The notes below the pieces were generated by a model. It saw only the letters and a list, made by a program, of their open reading frames with translations, was not told the origin of the DNA and did not search any database. Shown in pieces: positions 1 to 7,933 of a stretch of DNA of 23,280 nucleotides. The stretch spans positions 1-23,280 of the forward strand of contig CAZOEL010000094.1 of NCBI GenBank assembly GCA_964578835.1. The letters are read 5' to 3'. Each line of letters opens with the position of its first letter. The first letter of the stretch is position 1. The position numbers and the translations under genes were made by a program. The DNA is from CAZOEL01 sp964578835. Its GTDB lineage: Bacteria > Desulfobacterota > Syntrophobacteria > Syntrophobacterales > Syntrophobacteraceae.

Positions 1-48
1 CCCGCACCTTGGGGGCATGTGTGTATCATTGTCAGCTGAGGGAGAGGG
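1..48 (+). repeat. Left copy of a dispersed inverted repeat
   Basis: These 48 bases match the reverse complement of 23198-23247 with one substitution and a 2-base length difference. The segment includes CCGCACCTTGGGGGCATG and a GAGGGAGAGGG tract. It lies downstream of the metG stop codon and may be cut off by the window edge. No open frame of interest overlaps it, so an intergenic dispersed repeat is the simplest reading. Confidence 0.8.
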
Positions 49-108
49 GGCCTGCTCAAGCCGAAGAAATGATGTTGACGACCCACTAAGAACTTCAGCG
101 CAAGAGGA

Positions 109-2037
109 TCATGAAACCCTCTGCCCGGGCGTAACGTTCTTTTCGGGACCTAGAAGCCTCAGATCATCCCCATCGCGCACCGCAAGCACCATCCCGTGGG
201 ATTCGATTCCCATGAGCTTTGCCGGCTGAAGGTTCGCCACGATCACCACCTGTTTCCCGATGATGTCTTCGGGCGCATGGGAAAGGGCGATTCCGGCCAC
301 AATCTGGCGCTCTTCTCCGATGTCGACCAGGAGCTTGAGGAGCTTCTTGGATTTGGGGACTTTTTCGGCGTGCTTCACGAGCCCAATCCTGAGATCCACT
401 TTCTTGAAGTCTTCAAACGAGATCAGCTCCATCTTCTCTTCCTCGGGCTTGACGGGCGGGGAGGGGGCTGTGGGCTTCTTGGGAGCTTCCTTATGCTCTT
501 TTATATCGATTCTCGGGAATAGGGCTTCCCCTTTCAATACTTCGGACCCTTCTTCCAGTGTTCCCCAGCGGGCGTCTTCTTCCAGACGCAAGTCGAGAGC
601 GGGCTTGGACTTGCCCAGCCGCTCCAATATCTTCTCGGCCGTTTCGGGCATGAAGGGAGAGATGAGCACCGCCGCGACTTTGTTGATCTCGAGAAGATTG
701 CGAATGACGGTCTTTAGCCGGTCGTGCTTGGCGGGGTCTTTGGCGAGCGCCCACGGCGCGACGTGGTCGATGTATCTGTTCGCCTCATTGAGGCATTCCC
801 AGATAGCCATGAGCGCTTTATGGAAGCCGAACTTGGGAGCTTCTTCCAACAGCTGTTTTACGGCTTCCTCCATTTTCCCGGTGAGGCTTCGATCAAGGTC
901 GTCTGGCTCGGAGCCGAACGGGGGAACCTTGCCGTCGAAGAACTTCGCCGTCATGGCGAGAGTCCGGCTGAAAAGATTGCCGAGATCGTTCGCCAGATCG
1001 GCGTTGAGCCGTTGCACCAAGGCGTCTTCGCTGAAATTGGAATCGAGTCCGAAGACCATCTCGCGGAGCAGAAAGTAGCGGAAAGCGTCCAGGCCGTAAT
1101 CGGAGACCAGATCCAGAGGACGCACTACCGTCCCGCGGCTCTTGCTCATCTTGCCTTCATTGATCTTCCAATAGCCGTGGACATTGAGATTTTGATAAGG
1201 TTGAAGGCCTGCGGCCTTGATCATGGTCGGCCAGTAGATGCCGTGGGGCTTCAGAATATCCTTTGCGATCAGGTGCTGCGCCGACGGCCAGTATTCAGCA
1301 AAGAGCTCCCCGTCCGGGTATCCTATGGCGGAGACGTAATTGATGAGAGCGTCGAACCAGACGTAGGTTACATAACGATCGTCGAAGGGAAGGGGGATTC
1401 CCCAGGAGAGACGCTCCTTGGGCCTCGAGATGCACAGATCCTCCAGCGGCTCGCGGAGAAACGACAGAACTTCGTTCCGGTAGCGCTCGGGGCGGATGAA
1501 GCCCGGATTGGCTTCGATGTGCTTGATAAGCCAGTTCTGGTACTTGCTCATCCTGAAAAAGTAGTTTGCTTCCTCTCGTTCGATGGGCTCTTTGTCGTGA
1601 TCCGGGCATTTGCCGTCCACGAGCTCTTTTTCGGTGTAGAACCGCTCGCAGCCGACGCAATAAAGCCCTTTGTAGGCGCTGAAATAGATGTCCCCGGATT
1701 CATACACCTTCTGCAGAATGTACTGCACGACCTTCATATGCTCGGGGTCGGTCGTGCGGATGAAGCGGTCGTAGCTGATATTGAGCACGGGCCATGTATT
1801 GCGGAAAATGCCGCTGATCCTGTCCACATATTCCTTGGGCTCGACTCCCGCATCCCGAGCCGCCTGGACGATCTTGTCGCCGTGCTCGTCGGTTCCCGTG
1901 AGGAAATAGGTCTTACAGCCCGTAAGCTTGTGAAAACGATTCATCACGTCTGCTACAATGGTCGTGTAGGCATGCCCGATATGGGGCTCTGCATTGACGT
2001 AATAGATCGGGGTGGTGATGTAAAAAGTCTTTGCCAT
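109..2037 (-). CDS. metG: Methionyl-tRNA synthetase with C-terminal tRNA-binding domain
   Basis: Charges tRNA-Met with methionine in the cytoplasm, using ATP. The class I signatures are visible: HIGH at residues 19-22 and KMSKS at 296-300. A zinc-knuckle-like insert has C127, C130, C144 and H147. The catalytic core is followed by a helical anticodon-binding region, a Pro/Lys/Glu-rich linker and an EMAPII/Trbp111-like OB domain at about 535-642 that helps bind tRNA. The start at 2037 was chosen because GAGGGG lies 8 bases upstream; an in-frame ATG 30 bases earlier lacks this support. The protein is 642 residues, a normal length for the fused form. It is the last gene of a minus-strand operon, 39 bp after the PSP1 gene. 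I see no defect. Confidence 0.97.
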   Translation of the reverse strand: MAKTFYITTPIYYVNAEPHIGHAYTTIVADVMNRFHKLTGCKTYFLTGTDEHGDKIVQAARDAGVEPKEYVDRISGIFRNTWPVLNISYDRFIRTTDPEHMKVVQYILQKVYESGDIYFSAYKGLYCVGCERFYTEKELVDGKCPDHDKEPIEREEANYFFRMSKYQNWLIKHIEANPGFIRPERYRNEVLSFLREPLEDLCISRPKERLSWGIPLPFDDRYVTYVWFDALINYVSAIGYPDGELFAEYWPSAQHLIAKDILKPHGIYWPTMIKAAGLQPYQNLNVHGYWKINEGKMSKSRGTVVRPLDLVSDYGLDAFRYFLLREMVFGLDSNFSEDALVQRLNADLANDLGNLFSRTLAMTAKFFDGKVPPFGSEPDDLDRSLTGKMEEAVKQLLEEAPKFGFHKALMAIWECLNEANRYIDHVAPWALAKDPAKHDRLKTVIRNLLEINKVAAVLISPFMPETAEKILERLGKSKPALDLRLEEDARWGTLEEGSEVLKGEALFPRIDIKEHKEAPKKPTAPSPPVKPEEEKMELISFEDFKKVDLRIGLVKHAEKVPKSKKLLKLLVDIGEERQIVAGIALSHAPEDIIGKQVVIVANLQPAKLMGIESHGMVLAVRDGDDLRLLGPEKNVTPGQRVS

Positions 2038-2076
2038 GAAATTATCCCCTCGCTTCAAGCGCCTCACATCCAGATC

Positions 2077-2868
2077 TTACTCCTGGTCCAGGCGCTTCTC
2101 GATTTCTCTTCCATCTTCCATAAGAATGGTGACCGTGCGGTCCATTACGCTCTGACGGATCACTTTACCACGACCTTCAGGGATCTCTATTTTCTTGCCA
2201 AGCTTCGGCATATCCTTTTTCAGCTCACGGTAAGTTTCGTATTCGTATTGCAGGCAGCACATCAAACGTCCGCATGCCCCGGAAATCTTCGTCGGGTTGA
2301 GGCTCAGATTTTGCTCTTTGGCCATCTTGATGGATACGGCGTGGAAGTTCTTTAGGAAAGTCGCACAGCACAAGGGGCGGCCGCAGCTTCCAAGCCCTCC
2401 GACCATCTTGGCCTGATTGCGAATTCCGATTTGCCTGAGCTCGACGCGGGTCCTGAGTCTTCTCACGAGATCTTTCAGCAGTTCGCGAAAATCTACCCGT
2501 CCATCTGCGGTGAAATAGAAGATGATCTTGCTCCCATCGAAGAAAAATTCCACATCGACAAGGTTCATGGGAAGCTCATGGGTTTTGATCCGCTCGAGGC
2601 AGTAGTTCTTGGCGTCCTGTTCGAAATCTAGATTGGCCTCATGCTTTTTGATCTCTTCTTCCGTCGCCAGGCGGTCGATCTTTTTTATCTCTGAGACACG
2701 AACCTGACAGCAATCTTTGGGGTAGGTGTTTTCAACGACTTGCCCGAGCCCGATTCCCTGCTCCGTGTGCACTATGACGAAATCGCATTTTTTTACCGCG
2801 TGATCTCCGGGATTGAAGTAGTAAACCTTCCCTCCCTTGCGAAAGCGGATTCCGATTATCTTGTCCAT
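2077..2868 (-). CDS. ricT: PSP1-domain protein, RicT/YaaT family
   Basis: A 263-residue PSP1-domain protein. In Bacillus the homologue YaaT/RicT acts with RicA and RicF in an Fe-S-containing complex that influences RNase Y-dependent mRNA processing. Whether that role holds here is inference. The cysteine clusters typical of the family are visible: C162 with C167-C168, and C199 with C204-C205, in CGRPLCC and CGRLMCC. The N-terminal half has a KxYYFNPGD stretch near residues 14-22. The start at 2868 has GGAAGG 7 bases upstream and overlaps the holB stop in a TGATG, suggesting translational coupling. The longer frame, starting 27 bases earlier, lies inside holB and was not used. Confidence 0.93.
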   Translation of the reverse strand: MDKIIGIRFRKGGKVYYFNPGDHAVKKCDFVIVHTEQGIGLGQVVENTYPKDCCQVRVSEIKKIDRLATEEEIKKHEANLDFEQDAKNYCLERIKTHELPMNLVDVEFFFDGSKIIFYFTADGRVDFRELLKDLVRRLRTRVELRQIGIRNQAKMVGGLGSCGRPLCCATFLKNFHAVSIKMAKEQNLSLNPTKISGACGRLMCCLQYEYETYRELKKDMPKLGKKIEIPEGRGKVIRQSVMDRTVTILMEDGREIEKRLDQE

Positions 2869-3845
2869 CACAAACCTTCCTTTATTGCCAGGCACAAGCT
2901 CTCCAACGTCATCTGCTTGTTGGCGTTCAGACGAAGGCGCTGCATGCTGTGCTCGATCTGGTCATACAGCGTGAATAAGGATTCGACGGAGGATGAGCGG
3001 GCGTCGCCCGCAAGTTGGCTCTCCGTCTCGAGTGCGGGCCGATAATCCAACATCAAACGGGAAAATACAAGATCCCGCACCCAAAGTTTAATACATTCGA
3101 GGTCTTGCTCCAAGTCCTCGCTCTTCTGAACCCACTGCGCCACAAAGGAGAAGAAGTCGATCATGGAAAGCTCTTTGATCCTGCGCATCTTTTCAATCGT
3201 TTCCCTCCAGTGGTCCAGAAGCGCTCCCTGCGCGAGAGCGCGGGCTCGATCGAGGCTCCCGTCCGCCAACCGAGCCGCCGTGCGGGCTCTGTCCATCGGA
3301 ATGTTGTCGCAATCGATCAAGTGTCGTTCGATCCAGTTGATGTCCAGCGGTTGAAAACGGATATGGCAGCAGCGTGATACGATCGTGGGAAGGAGCATCT
3401 GCGGCTCGAGGACGAGGAGCATGAAAATATTCTGCCCGGGAGGCTCTTCGAGAAGCTTGAGAAGAGCGTTGCTCGCTTCCTCCTTCAGGTTTTGCGCCCC
3501 TTCGATCACCACCGAGCGCCACTTTCCTTCGAATGGCCTGTACTTCAGGCGGCTGCGGAGCTCGCGGATCTGGTCTATCTTGATGAAAGTCCCTTCATTG
3601 GTGATCCAGAGGAAGTCGGGATGGATCGAAGCGTCTATTTTGCGGCAGGATGAGCAGCGGTCGCAGCAGTCGCCCTCATGGGGATCGAGACAGTTCAAGA
3701 GCTTGGCAAGCTCGCGAGCGACGACGGCCTTCCCTATTCCGGGCATGCCGCTGAACAGCAGCGCGTGAGGCATATTGCCGGTATGCATAAGCTGTTTCAG
3801 AAACCGTTTTGCTCGTGTTTGCCCTGGTGTGTTTTCAAGAGACAT
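2868..3845 (-). CDS. holB: DNA polymerase III clamp-loader delta' subunit
   Basis: A 325-residue AAA+ clamp-loader subunit that helps load the beta sliding clamp at replication. A P-loop-like GMPGIGKA is at residues 33-40. Ala replaces the usual Thr/Ser after Lys, which fits delta' as the non-hydrolysing member, unlike gamma/tau. A zinc module with C60/C61, C64 and C67 follows, as in the DnaX/HolB family. An SRC-type motif (VSRCCHIRF) lies later in the ATPase domain, and the C-terminal third is helical as expected. Its start is 9 bp after the tmk stop and its stop overlaps the PSP1 start in TGATG. Delta' is preferred over DnaX because of length and operon context. Confidence 0.92.
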   Translation of the reverse strand: MSLENTPGQTRAKRFLKQLMHTGNMPHALLFSGMPGIGKAVVARELAKLLNCLDPHEGDCCDRCSSCRKIDASIHPDFLWITNEGTFIKIDQIRELRSRLKYRPFEGKWRSVVIEGAQNLKEEASNALLKLLEEPPGQNIFMLLVLEPQMLLPTIVSRCCHIRFQPLDINWIERHLIDCDNIPMDRARTAARLADGSLDRARALAQGALLDHWRETIEKMRRIKELSMIDFFSFVAQWVQKSEDLEQDLECIKLWVRDLVFSRLMLDYRPALETESQLAGDARSSSVESLFTLYDQIEHSMQRLRLNANKQMTLESLCLAIKEGL

Positions 3846-3854
3846 AGGATGTAT

Positions 3855-4523
3855 CTATTTGCAGCTTTCTCGCGATGAATCGCAAGTGTGGAGTAGGCGT
3901 TCCTGAAAGAGCGAGCGCAGCGTTTGCGTCACCTCATCGAGAGACGCGCCTGAGTCAACCGTAAGAAAGCGCTTCGGCTCGCAAGCCGCCAGAGCGAGGT
4001 ATCCGTCGCGCACCTTTTGGTGAAACGCTCTATCCAGTAATTCCAGGCGATCGGGAGTATCGGCTCGTTTGTCCCTGCGCCGGGCCGCGGTTTCGACGTC
4101 ACAGTCGAAGAGGAGAGTGACATCCGGCCAAAAATCATCCGTGCTCCATTCGTGCAGCCGGCGCAGGCGCTCGAGATTGAGGCCTCTTCCATACCCCTGG
4201 TAGGCCAGGGTCGCATCCGCGTACCGGTCCGTCAGCACCCATAATCCCCGGTCGAGCGCCGGACGGATGACTTCCTTTACATGCTGAGCCCTGCTTGCGC
4301 CGTACAAAAGGACTTCCGTCATCGAATCCATATCGGTGTGGGATGAATCCAGAAGAATGGCTCGGATCGCCTCCCCCAGAGGGCTTCCCCCCGGTTCGCG
4401 CGTTTTGATGTGGGTAATCCCGGCGCCATCGAGCCACTGGCTGACCAGGGCCAGCATCGTGCTCTTCCCGCATCCGTCTATTCCTTCAAAGCTTATGAAT
4501 TTAGCAGCTGATTTGGCTTCCAT
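3855..4523 (-). CDS. tmk: Thymidylate kinase
   Basis: Phosphorylates dTMP to dTDP in the pathway to dTTP. The 222-residue protein has the usual length. The P-loop FEGIDGCGKST spans about residues 12-22. The TMP-binding DR motif appears as LTDRYADATLAYQGYGRG, and an RREPGG-like segment is present as TREPGGSPLG. The ATG overlaps the stop of the upstream OB-HD gene in a TGATG, so the two are probably translationally coupled. It is followed after 9 bp by holB, an arrangement common in many bacteria. All key motifs are intact. Confidence 0.96.
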   Translation of the reverse strand: MEAKSAAKFISFEGIDGCGKSTMLALVSQWLDGAGITHIKTREPGGSPLGEAIRAILLDSSHTDMDSMTEVLLYGASRAQHVKEVIRPALDRGLWVLTDRYADATLAYQGYGRGLNLERLRRLHEWSTDDFWPDVTLLFDCDVETAARRRDKRADTPDRLELLDRAFHQKVRDGYLALAACEPKRFLTVDSGASLDEVTQTLRSLFQERLLHTCDSSRESCK

Positions 4524-5581
4524 CAGGACTCTGCGCCTTTCTTGCTCAACTGCCAGATGCTCAGCTGTATTCCCTGCTCCTCTGGAGCCTGGCTTTCGGG
4601 AGGCATTTCCGGTTCCGCCTCGGGCGGCAGTCCGCGAAAGAAAAAGCGCTCAAAAACCGGCTGGTAAGCGGTCCAGGGATCGTTTCCGTTCTTGGAATCC
4701 GTGAGGATGCGCGTCAAAGTGTTCATTTTTGCATCCAGATCGTCGGCGTAATGAAGCACGAAAGCTTCCCGGGTCATTGGCAGCTTCACCGCTCCGAATT
4801 CAACCTGTCCGTGGTGACTGAGGATCATGTGCTTCAAGAGCAGGCGGTCTTCCATGGGAAAGCCTCTGATTGCGGCGACTTTGCTCTCGAGAATCGGGAC
4901 TCCCAGCATCATGTGTCCCAGGAGGCGTCCTTCATGGGAATAATCGATGCAAAGATCGTAGACAAATTCATCTATTTTGCCGATATCGTGCAGCACCGCG
5001 CCCGTTATTAAAATATCCCGGTCGAGCTCAGGATAATGCTTGCATATCTGAGAGGCCAGCCCCGCTACGGAAACCGTATGCTCGAGCAGTCCCCCGAGGT
5101 AGGCGTGGTGCATGGCTTTGGCTGCGGGAGCAAGCTTGAAGCGGCTCATGAGCTCGCGGTCGTTCGCCATGGCCTTCATCAGTTGCTGTAAAGGACGTCT
5201 TTTGATGCCGGAGACAAGTTTTTTCAATTTGTCGACAAGTGAGTCCAAATCGTTCGGACATACGGGAAGATAATCGGAAGGCGCAATGTCGCAGCGGGAC
5301 AGAGGGTAAATTTCCTGGATCTGAAGCTGGATCTCGTCTCGAAACCTCTCGCTGGTTCCGCGAAGAAATACAGCTCCATTGGATGCGATGACGCTTGCCG
5401 TCTCGTCGGCTCTATCCCACAATCGGCCGACAATTTGCCCCGTTTTGTCCACCAGTTTGAGAGTAAGGAATCGGGCGCCGTTGCGTGCTACCTTAACCTG
5501 TTTGTCCACAACGACAAAGGAGCTTTCTATCTTCTGATTGGGCTCAATGTCGGCGACAAATATCTTTGTAGTGCTGCTCAC
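4523..5581 (-). CDS. OB-fold and HD-domain phosphohydrolase, YhaM-like
   Basis: A 352-residue protein with an N-terminal OB-fold (tRNA_anti-like, about 15-95) and a C-terminal HD domain. HD metal ligands are visible at H168, H198-D199, H256/H257 and D280. The architecture matches the Bacillus YhaM family of 3'-5' exoribonucleases. That activity is inferred from domain order and not demonstrated. The start is GTG at 5581, with GAGGA 6 bases upstream. It is the promoter-proximal gene of the operon running to metG, and its stop overlaps the tmk start. A nucleic-acid role would fit neighbours in replication, RNA processing and translation. Confidence 0.87.
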   Translation of the reverse strand: MSSTTKIFVADIEPNQKIESSFVVVDKQVKVARNGARFLTLKLVDKTGQIVGRLWDRADETASVIASNGAVFLRGTSERFRDEIQLQIQEIYPLSRCDIAPSDYLPVCPNDLDSLVDKLKKLVSGIKRRPLQQLMKAMANDRELMSRFKLAPAAKAMHHAYLGGLLEHTVSVAGLASQICKHYPELDRDILITGAVLHDIGKIDEFVYDLCIDYSHEGRLLGHMMLGVPILESKVAAIRGFPMEDRLLLKHMILSHHGQVEFGAVKLPMTREAFVLHYADDLDAKMNTLTRILTDSKNGNDPWTAYQPVFERFFFRGLPPEAEPEMPPESQAPEEQGIQLSIWQLSKKGAES

Positions 5582-5676
5582 GCTTAGTCCTCATTCCATG
5601 TTCCATAAAATGACGCGATTAAAACGGTCTGCTGAGATCCTTGGCGTTCATGATCGCAATTCTGCAACCGATTATG

Positions 5677-5746
5677 GTAGGGGCGGCTTCCAGCCGCGAC
5701 CGCGGAAACGACCGCATGCCTTTGTCGCGGCAGATGCCGCGCCTAC
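5677..5746. repeat. Short palindromic repeat, GTAGGGGCGGC type
   Basis: Imperfect inverted arms at 5677-5700 and 5724-5746 read GTAGGGGCGGCTTCCAGCCG... and ...GATGCCGCGCCTAC. Each arm can itself fold through GCGGC/GCCGC. The loop is about 23 bases. It looks like a dispersed intergenic repeat and not a terminator, since no T-run follows. Copy number in the genome cannot be judged from this window. Confidence 0.7.
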
Positions 5747-5886
5747 GAAAAATATACCAAGCAAATGATGACCTAATTGTGATAATCAGCACTCATGCTA
5801 GGTCTTTCTCTGCTATTTTGGCCTCAGCCCGGCATGCAGATGCTGACGGGCTCATTGGCTGAACGGGGGTAGAGAGATAGCTGAGA

Positions 5887-6079
5887 AGCCCCGAAGGGGC
5901 GCAACATCATAGCCCAGGACATCGCCCTGGGTATAGAGATCCAGCCATATTCTCCAAGCCCTGAAAGGGCGGCATATCCCTATCCTCTTTATGTCGCCCC
6001 TTCAGGGCTCTGAAATGAGGGTGATCGTTCCTTACCCAGGGCGTTGCCCTGGGCTATGATGTTGCGCCCCTTCGGGGCT
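5887..6079. repeat. 193-bp nested palindrome, REP/MITE-like
   Basis: The outer arms are 5887-5933 and 6033-6079. They are 47 nt each, and 45 of 47 positions match as inverted copies. Each arm carries its own small palindromes, AGCCCCGAAGGGGC and AGCCCAGG..CCTGGG. A second inverted pair sits inside, at about 5957-5975 and 5991-6009 (AGCCCTGAA..., 17 of 19 matching). It has no coding capacity. A transcript would fold into one long cruciform-like hairpin. Repeats of this flavour are scattered in many bacterial genomes; mobility in trans is inference. Confidence 0.85.
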
Positions 6080-6095
6080 GAGGCATTACCACTTT

Positions 6096-6263
6096 AGGCA
6101 GCTCACAACAAATAACCTACCAAAATTGGTTCAGAAACACCCACCGTCATTCCGGCAGTCTTCAAGCCGGAATCCCGTTCTTTCGCGGGGCTGGATTCCG
6201 GCCAAAACCATGCCGGAATGACAGAACCCCTCTTCCTGGTAGGTTATTTGTTGTGAGTTGCCT
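6096..6263. mobile_element. 168-bp MITE-like element with 27-bp terminal inverted repeats
   Basis: Terminal arms 6096-6122 and 6237-6263 are inverted copies with one mismatch in 27. They begin AGGCA(G/A)CTCACAACAAAT. Nested inside are 6146-6175 and 6193-6222, which start GTCATTCCGGCA and end GCCGGAATCC. There is no open frame encoding a transposase, so any movement would need an enzyme from elsewhere. No exact target-site duplication was recognised at the edges. It directly follows the 193-bp palindrome. Confidence 0.75.
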
Positions 6264-6385
6264 TATTGAGATGCCTTGCCCCTTTTCTGCAAATTCGCCC
6301 GGCGCTGACCGCTGCTTCCGCGTTCCCAGGTCTTATAACCGCTCCATATCGAAAAGTCCCTATCCTAGTTCAAGGAGGTTGTCAA

Positions 6386-6463
6386 ATGACGATTGAAGAA
6401 AGTCCGTCTTGTTTTATTCGAGTTGAAAAGAAGATCCTCGGAATTAAACTCAATGTATGGTAG
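6386..6463 (+). CDS. 25-residue small ORF with strong ribosome binding site
   Basis: A short frame starting at ATG 6386 encodes 25 residues, beginning MTIEESPSCFIRVEKK, and stops at TAG 6461-6463. AGGAGG at 6373-6378 is a perfect Shine-Dalgarno with a 7-base spacer, which is the main support. The stop falls within ATGGTA-GGCA-TACCAT, a small perfect 6-bp stem at the 3' end. It lies 119 bp upstream of the ASCH-domain gene on the same strand, so it could be a leader peptide, a microprotein or the degraded 5' end of a lost gene. No family was recognised. Confidence 0.4.
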   Translation: MTIEESPSCFIRVEKKILGIKLNVW

Positions 6464-6582
6464 GCATACCATTTCCGGGTTCAGCATGGATTACTCGTGG
6501 ACGGCGCCGAGCCTGAAGAATAGCGTTTGGATAGCGATTGCAGAAAGCCGCTTTTACTGAGACTGTTTAGGAAAGGATACCT

Positions 6583-7296
6583 ATGAAAGCAATAAGCGTT
6601 CAACAGCCGTTTGCGTTTGAGATCATGAGCGGCCAGAAGACTATTGAAGTCAAGACGTGGGATTCCCTTCATAGAGGAGACCTTCTCCTCTGTTCGTCGT
6701 CAAAGCCTGCATTTTCACCCGAGGATATGGAGGATATAGAAGAGGAATATGGATGCTCTTTCCTCTACGGACACGCTCTTTGTGTTGTGCGTCTTGCGGA
6801 CGTCCGGCTCATGAAGCCGGGCGATGAGGATGACGCGCTTCTCGAGGAAATCGATCCCGAATCTTATTCGTGGGTGATCGAGGACGTGCGCCTCGTTGTT
6901 CCGTTTCCTGTGAAGGGCAAGCAGGAAGGGCTCTTCGATGTTGACGACAGCCTTATTGCCATGTCGCCGTTCCAATACGACAACTCTGTTGTCGTAAAAG
7001 ATGGCGCCGTTGACAAGGATTTTGGGATCGATCTGTCGGGCTGGCGCGGCAGGACTTCCGACATTGTTCTCACAGAGGATGGAGAGCCCAGGATTCATGT
7101 GGTGTGGGACAGCGTCTCCCTCAAGAGTTTGCCGATTTCGGTTATCGAACAGTGTGTGAAGGAAGGGTTTGATTGGACCGGCGCTCTTATGCGCTTTCAG
7201 GAAATCGAAGCTGCCCAAGAGCGGGATTCATGGGATGATGTTATGGATGCAATCGAGAATATCGTGGAAGGGCATCCCGAGATTTTCGAGGAGTAG
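6583..7296 (+). CDS. ASCH-domain protein
   Basis: A 237-residue protein whose N-terminal ~110 residues form an ASCH (PUA-like) domain, a fold thought to bind RNA. The characteristic motif GxKxxExK is visible as SGQKTIEVKTW at residues 16-26, after the typical opening MKAISVQQPFAFEI. The C-terminal half (about 120-237) is acidic and matches nothing I recognise. GAAAGGA with a 5-base spacer supports the start. It is monocistronic or cotranscribed with the 25-codon ORF upstream, and convergent with the rhodanese gene. Possible roles include RNA binding or modified-nucleoside handling; the sequence does not choose between them. Confidence 0.8.
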   Translation: MKAISVQQPFAFEIMSGQKTIEVKTWDSLHRGDLLLCSSSKPAFSPEDMEDIEEEYGCSFLYGHALCVVRLADVRLMKPGDEDDALLEEIDPESYSWVIEDVRLVVPFPVKGKQEGLFDVDDSLIAMSPFQYDNSVVVKDGAVDKDFGIDLSGWRGRTSDIVLTEDGEPRIHVVWDSVSLKSLPISVIEQCVKEGFDWTGALMRFQEIEAAQERDSWDDVMDAIENIVEGHPEIFEE

Positions 7297-7383
7297 AGAA
7301 GAGTGTGGGAGGCTGCTTCGGCAGGCTTTGAGATAATGAGCGCCGTTGCGTTCAACGGCGCTGTTATCTCCCTTGTTGTCTTG

Positions 7384-7902
7384 CTACTGATTCTTCTCCA
7401 CGGGATAATCAGCTTCCATCCATGCCTTGATTCCGCCGGGATGGCGGTAGACGTTGGTGTAGCCAAGCTTCATGGCCCACATCGCTCCGTTGTGGCTTCG
7501 GGTGCATTTGGTGAAGCCGCAATAGAAGACGACTTTTTGATTTTTATCCGAGCCCAGGAGCTTTTCGAGCTTTTCTTTGACGGCGTTGTCCAATTCCTTC
7601 ATTTCTTCGATGGGGAATTCCATCTGTAAAGCGCCCGGAATATGATTCTTCTTATAGCTGTCCTCAAGAGGCATGGTGTCGACGATAATCATGGGCTCTT
7701 TTTTGTCGATCGATTCCTTGAGCTGTTCGGTCATCACTATCTTGTATCCGCCCTTTGAGATCTGATCGGCAAAGGAAACTGCGAGCTTCTCCGTATCGAG
7801 CTCCTTTGTGCCCCACTCGAGGCCAAAGGCGCTGCTACAAAAACAAAAAGTTAAAATCGACGCCAATACCCACAACGACCTTCGCTTTGCACTTCCCATC
7901 AT
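7384..7902 (-). CDS. Exported single-domain rhodanese
   Basis: A 172-residue protein with an N-terminal signal peptide (basic MGSAKRR, then hydrophobic LWVLASILTFCFC, likely cleavage after SSAFG) and one rhodanese domain. The active-site loop is C128-GFTKC-TRS, with the catalytic Cys at 128 and a second Cys at 133. Such proteins transfer sulfane sulfur or act in periplasmic redox chemistry; the substrate is unknown. The start at 7902 has GGGAG about 10 bases upstream. In-frame ATGs at 7926 and 7950 are possible, but the first has weak support and the second overlaps the upstream gene. It follows the MauE/DoxX-like gene on the same strand, suggesting one operon. Confidence 0.85.
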   Translation of the reverse strand: MMGSAKRRSLWVLASILTFCFCSSAFGLEWGTKELDTEKLAVSFADQISKGGYKIVMTEQLKESIDKKEPMIIVDTMPLEDSYKKNHIPGALQMEFPIEEMKELDNAVKEKLEKLLGSDKNQKVVFYCGFTKCTRSHNGAMWAMKLGYTNVYRHPGGIKAWMEADYPVEKNQ

Positions 7903-7933
7903 CTCTAATTTTCTCCCTTTCTTCATGTCCGAT

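Larger units (their letters stand above)
5582..6385. other. Repeat-rich intergenic region
   Basis: About 800 bp between the divergently oriented OB-HD gene and the 25-codon ORF contain no convincing long gene. They hold three separate palindromic repeats (5677-5746, 5887-6079, 6096-6263) and a smaller hairpin at 5826-5852 with stem AGCCCG/CGGGCT and an inner GCAT/ATGC stem. The promoter of the minus-strand operon must lie at its left end, but I could not assign -35 and -10 boxes with confidence. Confidence 0.8.

Noticed and set aside
260..1078. 272-residue plus-strand open frame
   Set aside because: Antisense shadow of metG with Ser/Arg-rich composition typical of a wrong-frame reading.
724..2355. 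543-residue plus-strand open frame
   Set aside because: It is antisense to metG and the PSP1 gene, both of which have intact motifs; it has no recognisable domain and no ribosome binding site.
5826..5852. Hairpin as a transcription terminator
   Set aside because: No T-run follows on either strand, and neither neighbouring gene ends here.
5677..6263. CRISPR array
   Set aside because: The repeats are palindromic and each of a different type; there are no regularly spaced direct repeats or spacers.
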